NCBI GenBank assembly: GCA_002083515.1
Contig: LWDN01000051.1
Location: 3,464-27,414, forward strand
Reading direction: 5' to 3'
Source of the DNA: Proteobacteria bacterium HN_bin10
GTDB lineage: Bacteria; Pseudomonadota; Alphaproteobacteria; Caulobacterales; Aquidulcibacteraceae
DNA: 23,951 nucleotides
Shown here: positions 1 through 8,888 of the stretch, piece after piece
Numbering within the stretch: position 1 is the first letter of the stretch
How the letters are laid out: every line of letters begins with the position of its first letter
Position numbers and translations under genes: made by a program
The notes under the pieces: model-generated
What the model was told of the DNA's origin: nothing
The model's database searches: none
What the model saw: only the letters and a program-made list of their open reading frames with translations

Positions 1-2
1 CC

Positions 3-736
<734 letters not shown>

Positions 737-740
<4 letters not shown>

Positions 741-1708
741 GCCTCGATCTTGCCTTCCGCTATGGCGGCCTGCGCCGCGCGCGCATTGATGCCGTACATC
801 GCGATGTAGAAGATCAAGGCGATCACCGTGCTCACCGTTTGCAGCACGCCAATGGCGATCCAGTTCTGCGGATTGGCCAGCGACCGGAAGTACGATTGCA
901 CGGCTTGCACGAGCGCCGCCGTCAACTGCTGCGGATCGTTCGCGGCAGCGGCGAGATCGGGCGCGTTTGGTCCCAGCACGATGGCAAACGCGGCGCCCGC
1001 CAAGATGATCGACGCGATGAAATAGAGCACGTAGAGAATCGCAAACGACCCGAACAGCGTCCAGAAGCGGCCCTTGGTAACGGCCCATGCTTGAAAGAAC
1101 GAGAATCGGCGTCGGGCAATCGTTGCCGCCGCGGCGGGCGCCAGACGCACCGCGAAATAGGCCATCAACGCGTACTGTATGAGCGTCGACACAGGCTGCA
1201 CCGATGCCGCCGCGGTCGGGTCGCCGCCGCTGCTGACCAGGATCACGCCCGTGAGCGCGCCGAACACCACGCCCAACGCCAAGGAGAAGGCGATATTGAG
1301 CAGGAGCCACAGCCAGTAGACGCCCCACACGCGCCAGGTCGGCGCGCCGAGCGAGAGGCCCATGACGCCCTTCACTTCGCCATGGATGAGCCAGCGCAAG
1401 CATCCCGCCTCGAACGCAGCGCACAGGATGTAGAAGGGGAACATCCACAACAAGATGCCGCCGAGCACGCTGAAAAAATTCGGCGGAATGCCGGCGGCCT
1501 CAATGGCCGCGGTGTCATTGTTTAGCGACGCCTGCACCACCTGGCCGTACCACTCGACCAACGGTCCCAGGCTCGACCAGAACAGCGCGCCGAAAATCGC
1601 CACCAGAACCAGGGCGGCCAAGACGAAGGCTATGCTCAGCCTGAGCAGGACCCCGCTTTGCTCACGCCTATTGAAGGCAAAGAATGTCGCTTTCAGCGGC
1701 TCAGCCAT
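737..1708 (-). CDS. Six-helix inner-membrane protein of unknown function
   Basis: This 323-residue protein matches no family I can name. It has about six hydrophobic segments, near residues 22-45, 77-105, 127-160, 177-198, 214-245 and 278-305, separated by short loops. A short N-terminal cytoplasmic stretch (MAEPLKATFFAFNRREQ) precedes the first helix. No catalytic or transport motif is evident. The ATG is supported by a GGAGG ribosome-binding site seven bases upstream. It is the last gene of a minus-strand run, 51 bases after the VOC gene, so it may be co-transcribed with dapF, the lipoprotein and the VOC gene. Its stop codon overlaps that of convergent uvrA. That it is a real membrane protein is clear; its role is not. 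Confidence 0.85.
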
Positions 1709-1759
1709 GGCGTCCCTCCGTTCCGGCTCGCTCGAACTTGGCTTGGCTTTTGGCGGAGA

Positions 1760-2542
1760 TCAATCCTGCTTTCGCGACGGCTCGATCATCAGGGTTGGAA
1801 CGCCGCAGGTGCGGTCGCGCACCGTGAACACGCGCGTGCCCGGTTTCATACCCTTCCGGACTTCGGAGACATTGAGCCCAGCGGCTGCGAGCCGGCCGCG
1901 CTCGGCGTCCGCGTTCTCCACACGCCAGGAAAGGCCCCAGAGCCTGTCGCGTTCGCCGGCGGCGCTGTCCTGAGCGAGCTCGATCACAGCGTCGCCGCAG
2001 CGGAAGAACATCAGGCGCCGACCAGCCACCTCGCGGTCGAGCCGCAGATCGAGACCAAGCCGCGCGCCATAAAGGGCCGCCGCGCGCTCCGGATCGGCGG
2101 TTCGAATGACGACATGATCGAGGCCGCTGCCGGAAGTCGCGGCGAGCTGTTCGCGCCGCTCGATGAAAAACAACCGTACGCCATGGGTTTTGTCAGTTGC
2201 CGCGCGGAAACTACGCCACGCCTCGCGCTCGGAAACAGCATCCGTCGCGAGGCCGACACGTTCGCAGCGCCGATGCATGCGCCCTATGTCGGAGACGCCG
2301 AACACCAAACTCTTGAGACCTTCGCCATCGGCAAGGGCCGCACGCAATCGCTCTGCCGCGACGCCCACATCCGCCGGCGCGATCAATTCAACCGCGACAT
2401 TTGATGTGGCGATCAGCGCCGACGCAATGCCGTCATGTGTTTGCGCCCTCGAAGCACGCCCGTTGAGCAGCGTCTCATACGTCGCCACGCCCGCGCTTAG
2501 ATCGCTCACCGCAATAACGACGTGGTCGAGGCCGGTAATCAA
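1760..2542 (-). CDS. VOC (glyoxalase/bleomycin-resistance fold) protein with two domains
   Basis: This is a vicinal-oxygen-chelate superfamily protein of about 260 residues. Two repeated beta-alpha-beta modules are visible. The first begins GLDHVVIAVSDL at residue 4. The second begins GLDHVVIRTADP and runs to the C-terminus, ending near VPTLMIEP. Family members include dioxygenases, glyoxalases and resistance proteins; the substrate here cannot be read from the sequence. I place the start at a TTG whose last two bases are the first two of the preceding lipoprotein gene's TGA stop. The homology begins exactly there, and the only upstream ATG (2686) would add 48 Arg-rich residues that shadow the neighbouring gene. 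The overlap suggests translational coupling in the dapF operon. Confidence 0.85.
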   Translation of the reverse strand: MITGLDHVVIAVSDLSAGVATYETLLNGRASRAQTHDGIASALIATSNVAVELIAPADVGVAAERLRAALADGEGLKSLVFGVSDIGRMHRRCERVGLATDAVSEREAWRSFRAATDKTHGVRLFFIERREQLAATSGSGLDHVVIRTADPERAAALYGARLGLDLRLDREVAGRRLMFFRCGDAVIELAQDSAAGERDRLWGLSWRVENADAERGRLAAAGLNVSEVRKGMKPGTRVFTVRDRTCGVPTLMIEPSRKQD

Positions 2543-2964
2543 TCGCAGCCGTCCCGGCGTCCTTGGAAAATGGTGCGCTCCGGCCCGTCGCCAATCACCG
2601 TGATGCGCAACGCCTCGCCATGGGTGTCGACAAACACGCGCCCGCCTTCGAGCGAGCCATTGTCGCCCCGGGCCACGCGCCAACACTTGGTGGCGGCGCC
2701 GTCGTCGCCAATCTCACAGATCGAGGATCCTTCCTCGCTCGGCTCCAGCGTGTAGCGGGTCACCACCGGCGCACCAACTTGTCGATAGATGTGACGCACG
2801 CCCGCGAGCACGTCGGGGCGGTCGCGGTCTGGCAGCCATCGCATGGTCGTCGCGCCGGCGTCGCGATTGATCCAGCAACCCCGCAATTGCTCCGCCGGCG
2901 CGCGCTGCGATGGCGCCGATGCACACGCTGCTACGAGCACGACCAGGAAGACGGCGTTTCTCAT
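2539..2964 (-). CDS. Small lipoprotein of unknown function
   Basis: This 141-residue protein has a lipoprotein signal peptide: MRNAVFLVVLVAAC, with a lipobox VAAC and lipidated Cys14. It is predicted to sit in the cell envelope, facing the periplasm. The mature part has further cysteines in GCWINRD, SSICEIG, TKCWRV and RRDGCD, compatible with disulfides. I recognise no named domain. Its ATG overlaps the dapF stop by four bases (ATGA), and its own stop overlaps the TTG start of the VOC gene. It is therefore tightly embedded in the dapF operon and probably translated by coupling. The envelope location is well supported; the function is unknown. Confidence 0.82.
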   Translation of the reverse strand: MRNAVFLVVLVAACASAPSQRAPAEQLRGCWINRDAGATTMRWLPDRDRPDVLAGVRHIYRQVGAPVVTRYTLEPSEEGSSICEIGDDGAATKCWRVARGDNGSLEGGRVFVDTHGEALRITVIGDGPERTIFQGRRDGCD

Positions 2965-3776
2965 GCGGCTGGCAATTCCCCCGTCGCTTCAAGCTCGATC
3001 GGCCCGGTCATAAGAACCCGATCGTCGCCCGCACGCCACTCAATCTCCAGTGATCCGCCGTCGGTCAGCACGTCCACAGTTCGCCCAGTGCGGCCTTGGC
3101 GGTGGGCCGCGACCACGGCTGCGCACGCGCCGGTGCCGCAAGCCTTGGTCAGCCCCACGCCTCGCTCCCAGGTCCGCAATCTGATCTGCTCAGACGAACG
3201 CACCTCGGCGAAGCCGGCGTTCACTTGCTGCGGGAACAGCGGATCGTACTCGATCTTGGGCCCGAGGCTTTCGATCGGAACTGCTCGCACATCGTTGACG
3301 AAAAAGATCACGTGGGGGTTGCCCATGTTGACGGCGCCGGGGCGATCGAGGCCGCCGGCCGCAAACTCGAGTTCGGTTGTATCCATTGCGCGGGCCAGCG
3401 GAATTTCTTCCCAGCGCAGCAGCGGCGAACCCATGTCGACCGTGACGAGCCGCTCCCCGCGCCGCTCGGCATAGAGCATGCCCGCAGGCGTCTCGATCCG
3501 CCGGGAGACCGCGCCGCCTTCCTCCATCAGCAGCCAGGCGACACAGCGCGTGGCGTTGCCGCAAGCCTCGACCTCGCCGCCATTTGCGTTCCAGATGCGC
3601 ATGAATGCGTCGCCGCGGATCGAACGTTCCACCGCAATGACCTGGTCGCAACCCAGGCCCGTTTTCCGATCCGCGATGGCCTGGGCCTGCGCCGTGGACA
3701 ATGGCAGCGATCCGCGCGACCGCGCGTCAATGATGACGAAATCATTGCCGCAGCCATTCATCTTGAAGTACCGCAT
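2961..3776 (-). CDS. dapF: Diaminopimelate epimerase
   Basis: DapF converts LL-diaminopimelate to the meso form, a precursor of both lysine and peptidoglycan, in the cytoplasm. At 271 residues it has the usual length. The N-terminal FxKMNGxGNDF-type motif is present (FKMNGCGNDFVIID), and so are the two catalytic cysteine motifs: Cys72 in EACGNATRC and Cys213 in KACGTGACA. It is first in a minus-strand operon whose next gene overlaps it by four bases. The 141-base divergent region to the peptidase gene (3777-3917) holds a weak -10-like CCTACATA on the minus strand, about seven bases before the ATG, so the message may have almost no leader. In many alphaproteobacteria dapF lies next to mtaB and ftsY; here it is about 12 kb away from them. 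Confidence 0.97.
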   Translation of the reverse strand: MRYFKMNGCGNDFVIIDARSRGSLPLSTAQAQAIADRKTGLGCDQVIAVERSIRGDAFMRIWNANGGEVEACGNATRCVAWLLMEEGGAVSRRIETPAGMLYAERRGERLVTVDMGSPLLRWEEIPLARAMDTTELEFAAGGLDRPGAVNMGNPHVIFFVNDVRAVPIESLGPKIEYDPLFPQQVNAGFAEVRSSEQIRLRTWERGVGLTKACGTGACAAVVAAHRQGRTGRTVDVLTDGGSLEIEWRAGDDRVLMTGPIELEATGELPAA

Positions 3777-3917
3777 CGGGCCTTATGTAGGCCGGTTCGC
3801 GGCATTGCGCCACGGCGGCAACGCGGTTCCGTCGCGGTTCGACGGCCCGCTCTTTCCTTCGCGTGGGCAATCTGCTTGTTAGCCGACCGTTCATCCGGGT
3901 TCGGAGGTGTTTGAGCC

Positions 3918-6029
3918 ATGCGTCTAGCCGCCCTGGCCGCGATCGGTGTCGCTGCCCTCGTCGCCGCGTCCTGCACGACGCCCGCCGCGCCCCCAACCGC
4001 GAGCACGCCCACCATGAATGCTGAAGACCCCTACCTCTGGCTCGAAGACGTCGAAGGGGAGCGCGCCCTCAATTGGGTGCGCGAGCAGAACGCGCGTTCA
4101 CTCGCCCAACTCGAAGGCGATCCGCGCTTCGCGCAACTGCACGCCGATGCGGTCGCGCTTGCCACCAGCCGTGACCGGCTGCCCATCGGGGGCATCTTCG
4201 ACGGCCACTACTATAATTTCTGGCAGGATGAGACGCATGTGCGTGGCATCTATCGCCGTGCGCACCTTGCCGACTTTGCCCGAGACGGCAATCCACGCTG
4301 GGAGACCGTGCTCGACATCGACGCCATCGCCGCGGCCGAGGGCGCCAATTGGGTATTCAAGGGCATCGATTGCCTCGAAGGCACGACGCGCTGCCTCGTC
4401 TCGCTCTCCGACGGCGGCAAGGATGCGACGACCTATCGCGAGTACGACCTCGCCACGCGCGCGTTCGTGCCCAACGGGTTCGTCGTGCCGGAAGCGAAGT
4501 CCAGCGTAGCTTGGCTCGACCGCGACACGCTGCTGGTCGCCACCGACTGGGGCGCCGGCTCGATGACTGAAAGCGGCTATCCATTTGTTGTGAAGCGTTG
4601 GACGCGGGGGCGCCCCCTCGCATCCGCTATTGAGGTGATGCGCGGTCAGGCCACGGACGTCGGGGTGTTCGCTGGCGTACTGCAAGACACGGACGGCGTC
4701 CGCGTGCCGATCGCGGTCGAGGCCGACACTTTCTTCGAGTCCACGAATTATCGTCTCGACGGCGCTGGCGGCGCACAGCGCATCAGTCTGCCGCCAAAGT
4801 CCTCGATCCAGGGACTCTATCAAGGCTATCTCATCGCCACCCTCCAAGAGGCCTGGCGCGGTCATCCGCAGGGCGCGCTGATCGCTTATCCCTTGAGCGA
4901 GAGCGGCAGCGACAACCCTAACGTAACGGTGCTGTTTGCGCCCAACGAGCGTCAGTCCATCGAAGGCGTCGCCATCACCCGCGACGCCATTCTGGTTGCG
5001 GGCTACGAGAACGTCCGCGGCCGCATACTGCGCATTTCTCGGGCAGGAAACGCCTGGAACACTTCGACGATCGCGCTGCCGCAAAATGGCTCCGTCACCT
5101 TTGCCGGCGCCGCGCCGACCGAAACCGCGGCGTTTGCTGTGTTCGAGGACTATCTCACGCCGGACACGCTCTATGCGCTCGAGCGCGGCGCCACCGCCGC
5201 GCGCGCCGTGCGCTCGCTGCCGGCCCAGTTCGACGCGAGCCCCTATGTCTCGGAGCAATTCGAAGCGGTGAGCCGCGACGGCACGCGAGTTCCGTATTTC
5301 GTACTCCGTCGCCGCGACATGCCGCTCAACGGTCAGAACGCAACCCTGCTTTACGCCTATGGCGGCTTTCAAGTGTCGATGACGCCCGGCTATTCGCCGA
5401 ATGTCGGCAAGCTCTGGCTCGACCGCGGCGGCGTCTATGTCATCGCCAACATACGGGGCGGCGGCGAGTTCGGGCCCGCTTGGCACCAGGCCGGCCTGCG
5501 CACCAACCGGCAAGTGATCTATGACGATTTCTACGCCGTTCAACGCGATCTGGTGGAGCGCCGCATCACCAGCCCGCGCCGGCTCGGCATCATGGGCGGC
5601 TCTAACGGCGGCCTGCTGATGGGCGTCATGCTCAATCAGCATCCGGAGATGGTCAACGCCGCCGTGGTGCAGGTGCCGTTGCTTGACATGCTGCGCTACG
5701 ATCAATTGCTCGCCGGCGCATCGTGGGTCGACGAGTACGGCTCGCCGTCCAATCCGGAAGAACGGGCATTCCTTGAACAGATCACGCCCTATCAGAACCT
5801 ACGCGCGCGCGACGATTTCCCGCTGCCGTTCGTGCTTACGTCGACCAAGGACGACCGCGTCCATCCCGGGCACGCGCGCAAGTACGTCGCGCGCATGATC
5901 GAGCTGGGCATGCCCGTGCTCTATTACGAGAATATCGATGGCGGCCACTCAGCCGCCGCCAACCTTAACGAAGCCGCCCGCCGACGCGCCTTGGAATACA
6001 CCTATCTGATGCAGCGGCTGATGGATTGA
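3918..6029 (+). CDS. Prolyl oligopeptidase family (S9A) serine peptidase, lipoprotein
   Basis: This 703-residue enzyme is predicted to cleave short peptides, usually after proline. An N-terminal lipoprotein signal (VAASC, Cys19) points to an envelope location. The mature protein begins with the family's typical DPYLWLEDVEG, followed by a beta-propeller region of about 350 residues and a C-terminal alpha/beta hydrolase domain. The catalytic triad is visible: Ser562 in GGSNGG, an Asp at 645/646 in KDDRVHPGH, and His677 in DGGHS. Length and motif order match complete, active family members. A GGAGG site lies ten bases before the ATG. An internal ATG at 4014 would remove the signal peptide and make a cytoplasmic form, but it has weaker initiation context. 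It diverges from dapF and is followed 55 bases later by a small membrane protein gene. Confidence 0.95.
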   Translation: MRLAALAAIGVAALVAASCTTPAAPPTASTPTMNAEDPYLWLEDVEGERALNWVREQNARSLAQLEGDPRFAQLHADAVALATSRDRLPIGGIFDGHYYNFWQDETHVRGIYRRAHLADFARDGNPRWETVLDIDAIAAAEGANWVFKGIDCLEGTTRCLVSLSDGGKDATTYREYDLATRAFVPNGFVVPEAKSSVAWLDRDTLLVATDWGAGSMTESGYPFVVKRWTRGRPLASAIEVMRGQATDVGVFAGVLQDTDGVRVPIAVEADTFFESTNYRLDGAGGAQRISLPPKSSIQGLYQGYLIATLQEAWRGHPQGALIAYPLSESGSDNPNVTVLFAPNERQSIEGVAITRDAILVAGYENVRGRILRISRAGNAWNTSTIALPQNGSVTFAGAAPTETAAFAVFEDYLTPDTLYALERGATAARAVRSLPAQFDASPYVSEQFEAVSRDGTRVPYFVLRRRDMPLNGQNATLLYAYGGFQVSMTPGYSPNVGKLWLDRGGVYVIANIRGGGEFGPAWHQAGLRTNRQVIYDDFYAVQRDLVERRITSPRRLGIMGGSNGGLLMGVMLNQHPEMVNAAVVQVPLLDMLRYDQLLAGASWVDEYGSPSNPEERAFLEQITPYQNLRARDDFPLPFVLTSTKDDRVHPGHARKYVARMIELGMPVLYYENIDGGHSAAANLNEAARRRALEYTYLMQRLMD

Positions 6030-6084
6030 AGGGCGCCTTGATTTTGCGCGTTCCCCCGCCGACAAGCGCCGGAGAGGTTGGCAC

Positions 6085-6423
6085 ATGAACGTCCTGCGCG
6101 CAGTGGTTGGCATATTGGGCTTGGCGATGCTCGGGCTGGTCGCCTGGGCCGCATTCGCGATGCAGGACCTGCACGGGACGTTCCTCGATCAGCTCGCCGT
6201 CGTGACCACGTTGCCTTGGGGCATCGCCACCTTGGCCGATCTCTACATCGGCTTTGTCTTCTTCAGCATCATCGTGTTTCTAACCGAGCGCTCCTGGATG
6301 GTCGCGGCGCTCTGGGCGCTGCCGATCTTCATCCTCGGCAACATTTGGTCGGCGGTTTGGCTGGTGATCCGGCTGCCGCATCTGGCGAAGCAATTGTCGA
6401 AGCCCGACTGGCCGACGTCCTAG
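6085..6423 (+). CDS. Small inner-membrane protein, three helices
   Basis: This 112-residue protein has three clear hydrophobic segments, near residues 5-26, 45-66 and 71-95, and a short hydrophilic C-terminus (HLAKQLSKPDWPTS). It somewhat resembles the DUF1475-type small membrane proteins, but I cannot confirm that without a profile search. A GGAGAGG ribosome-binding site lies seven bases before the ATG. It follows the S9A peptidase gene by 55 bases and may share its transcript. It ends three bases from the stop of convergent oxyR, leaving no room for an intrinsic terminator. The function is unknown. Confidence 0.8.
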   Translation: MNVLRAVVGILGLAMLGLVAWAAFAMQDLHGTFLDQLAVVTTLPWGIATLADLYIGFVFFSIIVFLTERSWMVAALWALPIFILGNIWSAVWLVIRLPHLAKQLSKPDWPTS

Positions 6424-6426
6424 GGC

Positions 6427-7344
6427 TCAGAACAACTCCTTCAACACATTTGCGAGCATGCGCGCTTCGTCCTCGCGCTGCCCGCCCTCACGCCAAGCAA
6501 TGCCGATCGAACGGCCGACGATGGGCTCGGCAAACGGCCGCACCGCGACATGGTTCGCGGCCGCTGCCGCACCGGCTTCAGCGGCAATTTTCGGCAACAG
6601 CGTTACGCCCATGCCGCCGCCAACCATTTGCACCAGCGTATGCAGGCTGGTGGCGCCGACATCCGCTGAACGCCTATGCGTGGGCAGCCGGCACGCCGCC
6701 AAGGCATGATCGCGAAGGCAATGGCCATCCTCCAGGAGGAGCACGTCTTCCGTCTTGAGATGCTCCGGCGAAAGATCGTTGCGGCGGGCCAGCGGATGAT
6801 CGTCTGGGCACAAGAACAAGAACTCGTCTTCAGCGACAGGCGCGGTCGCGATGCCCGGCGCTTCGTAGGGCAACGCGATCAAGGCTGCATCGAGCGTTCG
6901 CGTACGGAGATGGTCAAGCAAACGCGCCGTCAGGTCTTCGCGCAACTGCAGGCGCAGTTTCGGAAATCGGCGTTTCAGCAACGGCAATGCTTTAGGCAAT
7001 AGAAACGGCGCAATCGTCGGGATGGCGCCGAGACGGAACACGCCCGACAGCGGCTCACCCGCGGCCTGCACGGCGCGAACCAAGTCCTCGACCTCGCCAA
7101 TCGCGCGCGCCGCCCGTTCGGCGGCCTCCTCACCGGCAGGCGTAAGCACCGCGCCTAACCGCCCGCGCTCCACCAAGACCGCTCCGAGCGCGGCCTCCAA
7201 ATCCTTGATCCCCGCCGACAAGGTTGGTTGCGTTACGCCCACGGCCTCGGCCGCAGCGACAAAGCTACCCTCGGCGCGTAGAGCGGTCAGAAACTGCAAT
7301 TGGCGCAGCGTTGGCATGGAGGAAGCGGGCAACCGCTCGTCCAT
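6427..7344 (-). CDS. oxyR: LysR-family hydrogen peroxide sensor OxyR
   Basis: OxyR is a transcription activator switched on by disulfide formation after peroxide exposure, and it normally drives catalase and alkyl hydroperoxide reductase genes. The protein has 305 residues. A LysR helix-turn-helix lies near residues 16-60 (QLQFLTALRAEGSFVAAAEA, then VTQPTLSAGIKDLE). The diagnostic redox motif is LLLEDGHCLRDHALAAC, with Cys209 and Cys218 nine residues apart as in Escherichia coli OxyR. I keep the ATG at 7344 because AGGAA lies six bases upstream. An ATG nine codons later matches the usual family start but has no ribosome-binding site. No catalase or peroxiredoxin gene is adjacent; the neighbours are a histidine kinase upstream and a convergent small membrane gene. 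Confidence 0.93.
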   Translation of the reverse strand: MDERLPASSMPTLRQLQFLTALRAEGSFVAAAEAVGVTQPTLSAGIKDLEAALGAVLVERGRLGAVLTPAGEEAAERAARAIGEVEDLVRAVQAAGEPLSGVFRLGAIPTIAPFLLPKALPLLKRRFPKLRLQLREDLTARLLDHLRTRTLDAALIALPYEAPGIATAPVAEDEFLFLCPDDHPLARRNDLSPEHLKTEDVLLLEDGHCLRDHALAACRLPTHRRSADVGATSLHTLVQMVGGGMGVTLLPKIAAEAGAAAAANHVAVRPFAEPIVGRSIGIAWREGGQREDEARMLANVLKELF

Positions 7345-7389
7345 CGAAGTTTCCTATGCAAACCTGGGCCGGATATTGCTCGTATGCCC

Positions 7390-7406
7390 AGGCTCTGCAA
7401 GAGCCT
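7390..7406 (-). promoter_or_regulatory. Short perfect hairpin between the histidine kinase and oxyR
   Basis: AGGCTCT, three bases, AGAGCCT forms a seven-base-pair perfect stem four bases after the kinase stop codon and 46 bases before the oxyR start. There is no run of T after it on either strand, so it is not a classical terminator. It may stabilise or partly separate the two messages. The 65-base gap could also carry an oxyR promoter, but I see no convincing one. Confidence 0.4.
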
Positions 7407-7409
7407 CCC

Positions 7410-8780
7410 TTAGGCAGCCACGCGCGCGGCGGCAGGCGCAGCCAGCCTCTGGGGGATTCGAATTGTGAACGTCGAACCCGATCCCGGCGCGCTCACGACA
7501 CTCACCTCGCCGCCAAGCGTCTGGACCATCCGCTGAGCGATCGAGAGCCCGAGCCCCATCCCGCCCTTTTCGCGGGTCGCCGTGTTGTCGAGCTGCGCGA
7601 ACGGTTTGAACAATTTGGGCAGATCCGCCGCCTGAATGCCCACCCCAGTATCAGACACAGCGATCACAAGCAGATCGCTCTCGCCGGGCTCGCGCTCCAC
7701 CGTCACGGCGATCAGGCCGTTGGCAGTGAACTTCACGGCGTTAGAGAGGAGCGCTGCCAGTGCGACGCCGAGCTTGCTTCCATCGGTAAAGGCGCGCTCG
7801 GCATCCGCCGCCACCCGCAGCGAGATGCGGTTGCCGCCGGCGCGTGCGTCGGCTTCGATACAGTGGATCGCCTCACTCACGAGTTTGCGGACATCGACAT
7901 CGCGCGGCGATGGCCCGTCGCGACCGGCGTCCGTACCGGCGAAGTTGAGAATCTGATCGATTAGGCTGAGTAAGTGCCTGGCGGAGTTCGCAATCCTGCC
8001 GGCGTCGGCGGCGAGCGCCTGGCGCCCATCCGCTTGCAGGTCCTCTTCAATGATTTCCGCGTAACCGATCACGGCGTTCAGCGGCGTGCGCAATTCGTGT
8101 GTCATCACCGTCAGGAAATCTGACTTCGCTTTGCTCGCTTCTTCCGCCTCCGCCCGCTTCATCTCCGCCTCGAGTTGGCGATCCTTGGCCTCTTGGTGCG
8201 CCGTCCGCCAGCCCTGCACCATCTTGGCGTTGTTGAGCGCCGAGCGGGTGACGTACGCGAGGAAGCCGGCGACACCGCAGGCGACTCCGATCGCGGCGTC
8301 GGTTCCGGTGATGGCGGCCCGATCGAAGGGAATGAGCGGCATCGCCATAAGCGCCAGCGTCGGCGGCGTGGCGACCAGGAACATGAAGCGCCGCGCTTGG
8401 AATGCGAACATCATCACGCTGACCAAGAGACTGGCCGCAATCAACACGCCGAGCACGCGCCCGGCCCCGCCGCCCATCGCCGCCAGGATCACCGGCATCG
8501 CTGCGCAGATGGCGGCGCTGAACACGCTCCCGCAGACAAACAGAACCCCTGCCGTCGCGCGGCCGGGCCCGGCGCGCGCTTCGAGATAGGAATTGCCAAG
8601 CATGTGATCGAAGGCCAGCGCCAGAATCAGGGCCAGATACCACCCGAACCCGGCCTCCGCGGATCCCAGCACGAACGCGGCGCCCGCGGCGAAGATCGCC
8701 CAGACGCTGACCCGAAAGCGAAGGCTCTTCACCTGCCCCCGCGCCGCCGCCAACATCGACGGGTCCTGCAGGTTCAGCAT
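7410..8780 (-). CDS. Membrane-bound hybrid-free sensor histidine kinase, orphan
   Basis: This 456-residue sensor kinase has an N-terminal membrane region of about six hydrophobic segments (residues 23-178), a coiled-coil linker rich in Glu, Lys and Ala (195-222), and a complete kinase core. The H-box is MTHELRTPLNAVIGYAEII with His228. The N-box is LSNAVKFT (Asn348). The G1 and G2 boxes are DTGVGI (377) and GGMGLGLS (406). There is no receiver domain, and no response-regulator gene is next to it, so the partner lies elsewhere. The input domain is all membrane with hardly any periplasmic loop, suggesting sensing within or at the membrane. A GGGAGA site five bases before the ATG supports the start. 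It is divergent from the FAD oxidoreductase gene and co-oriented with oxyR. Confidence 0.93.
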   Translation of the reverse strand: MLNLQDPSMLAAARGQVKSLRFRVSVWAIFAAGAAFVLGSAEAGFGWYLALILALAFDHMLGNSYLEARAGPGRATAGVLFVCGSVFSAAICAAMPVILAAMGGGAGRVLGVLIAASLLVSVMMFAFQARRFMFLVATPPTLALMAMPLIPFDRAAITGTDAAIGVACGVAGFLAYVTRSALNNAKMVQGWRTAHQEAKDRQLEAEMKRAEAEEASKAKSDFLTVMTHELRTPLNAVIGYAEIIEEDLQADGRQALAADAGRIANSARHLLSLIDQILNFAGTDAGRDGPSPRDVDVRKLVSEAIHCIEADARAGGNRISLRVAADAERAFTDGSKLGVALAALLSNAVKFTANGLIAVTVEREPGESDLLVIAVSDTGVGIQAADLPKLFKPFAQLDNTATREKGGMGLGLSIAQRMVQTLGGEVSVVSAPGSGSTFTIRIPQRLAAPAAARVAA

Positions 8781-8888
8781 CGCTCTCCCTCACGCGACTC
8801 AGACTTGACCGAGTGTCTCGCGACTGCATTAACCGATTGTTGTTGACGAGTTTGGACCGTTTGAGTCGGGCAACGGATTCATCTGCGC
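8781..8888. promoter_or_regulatory. Divergent intergenic region with three GANTC sites
   Basis: This 108-base region must serve both the kinase (minus) and the oxidoreductase (plus). GACTC at 8796, GAGTC at 8863 and GATTC at 8876 match GANTC, the CcrM methylation site that affects GcrA-dependent promoters in Caulobacter-type bacteria. TTGACGA at 8843-8849 resembles a -35 on the plus strand, but I see no matching -10 at the right distance. No ribosome-binding site is obvious before the oxidoreductase ATG. Confidence 0.4.

Noticed and set aside
4098..5705. 535-codon open frame on the minus strand inside the S9A peptidase gene
   Set aside because: It is a shadow of the peptidase gene, caused by high GC at third positions. 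It has His/Arg-rich composition, no recognisable motif and no ribosome-binding site.
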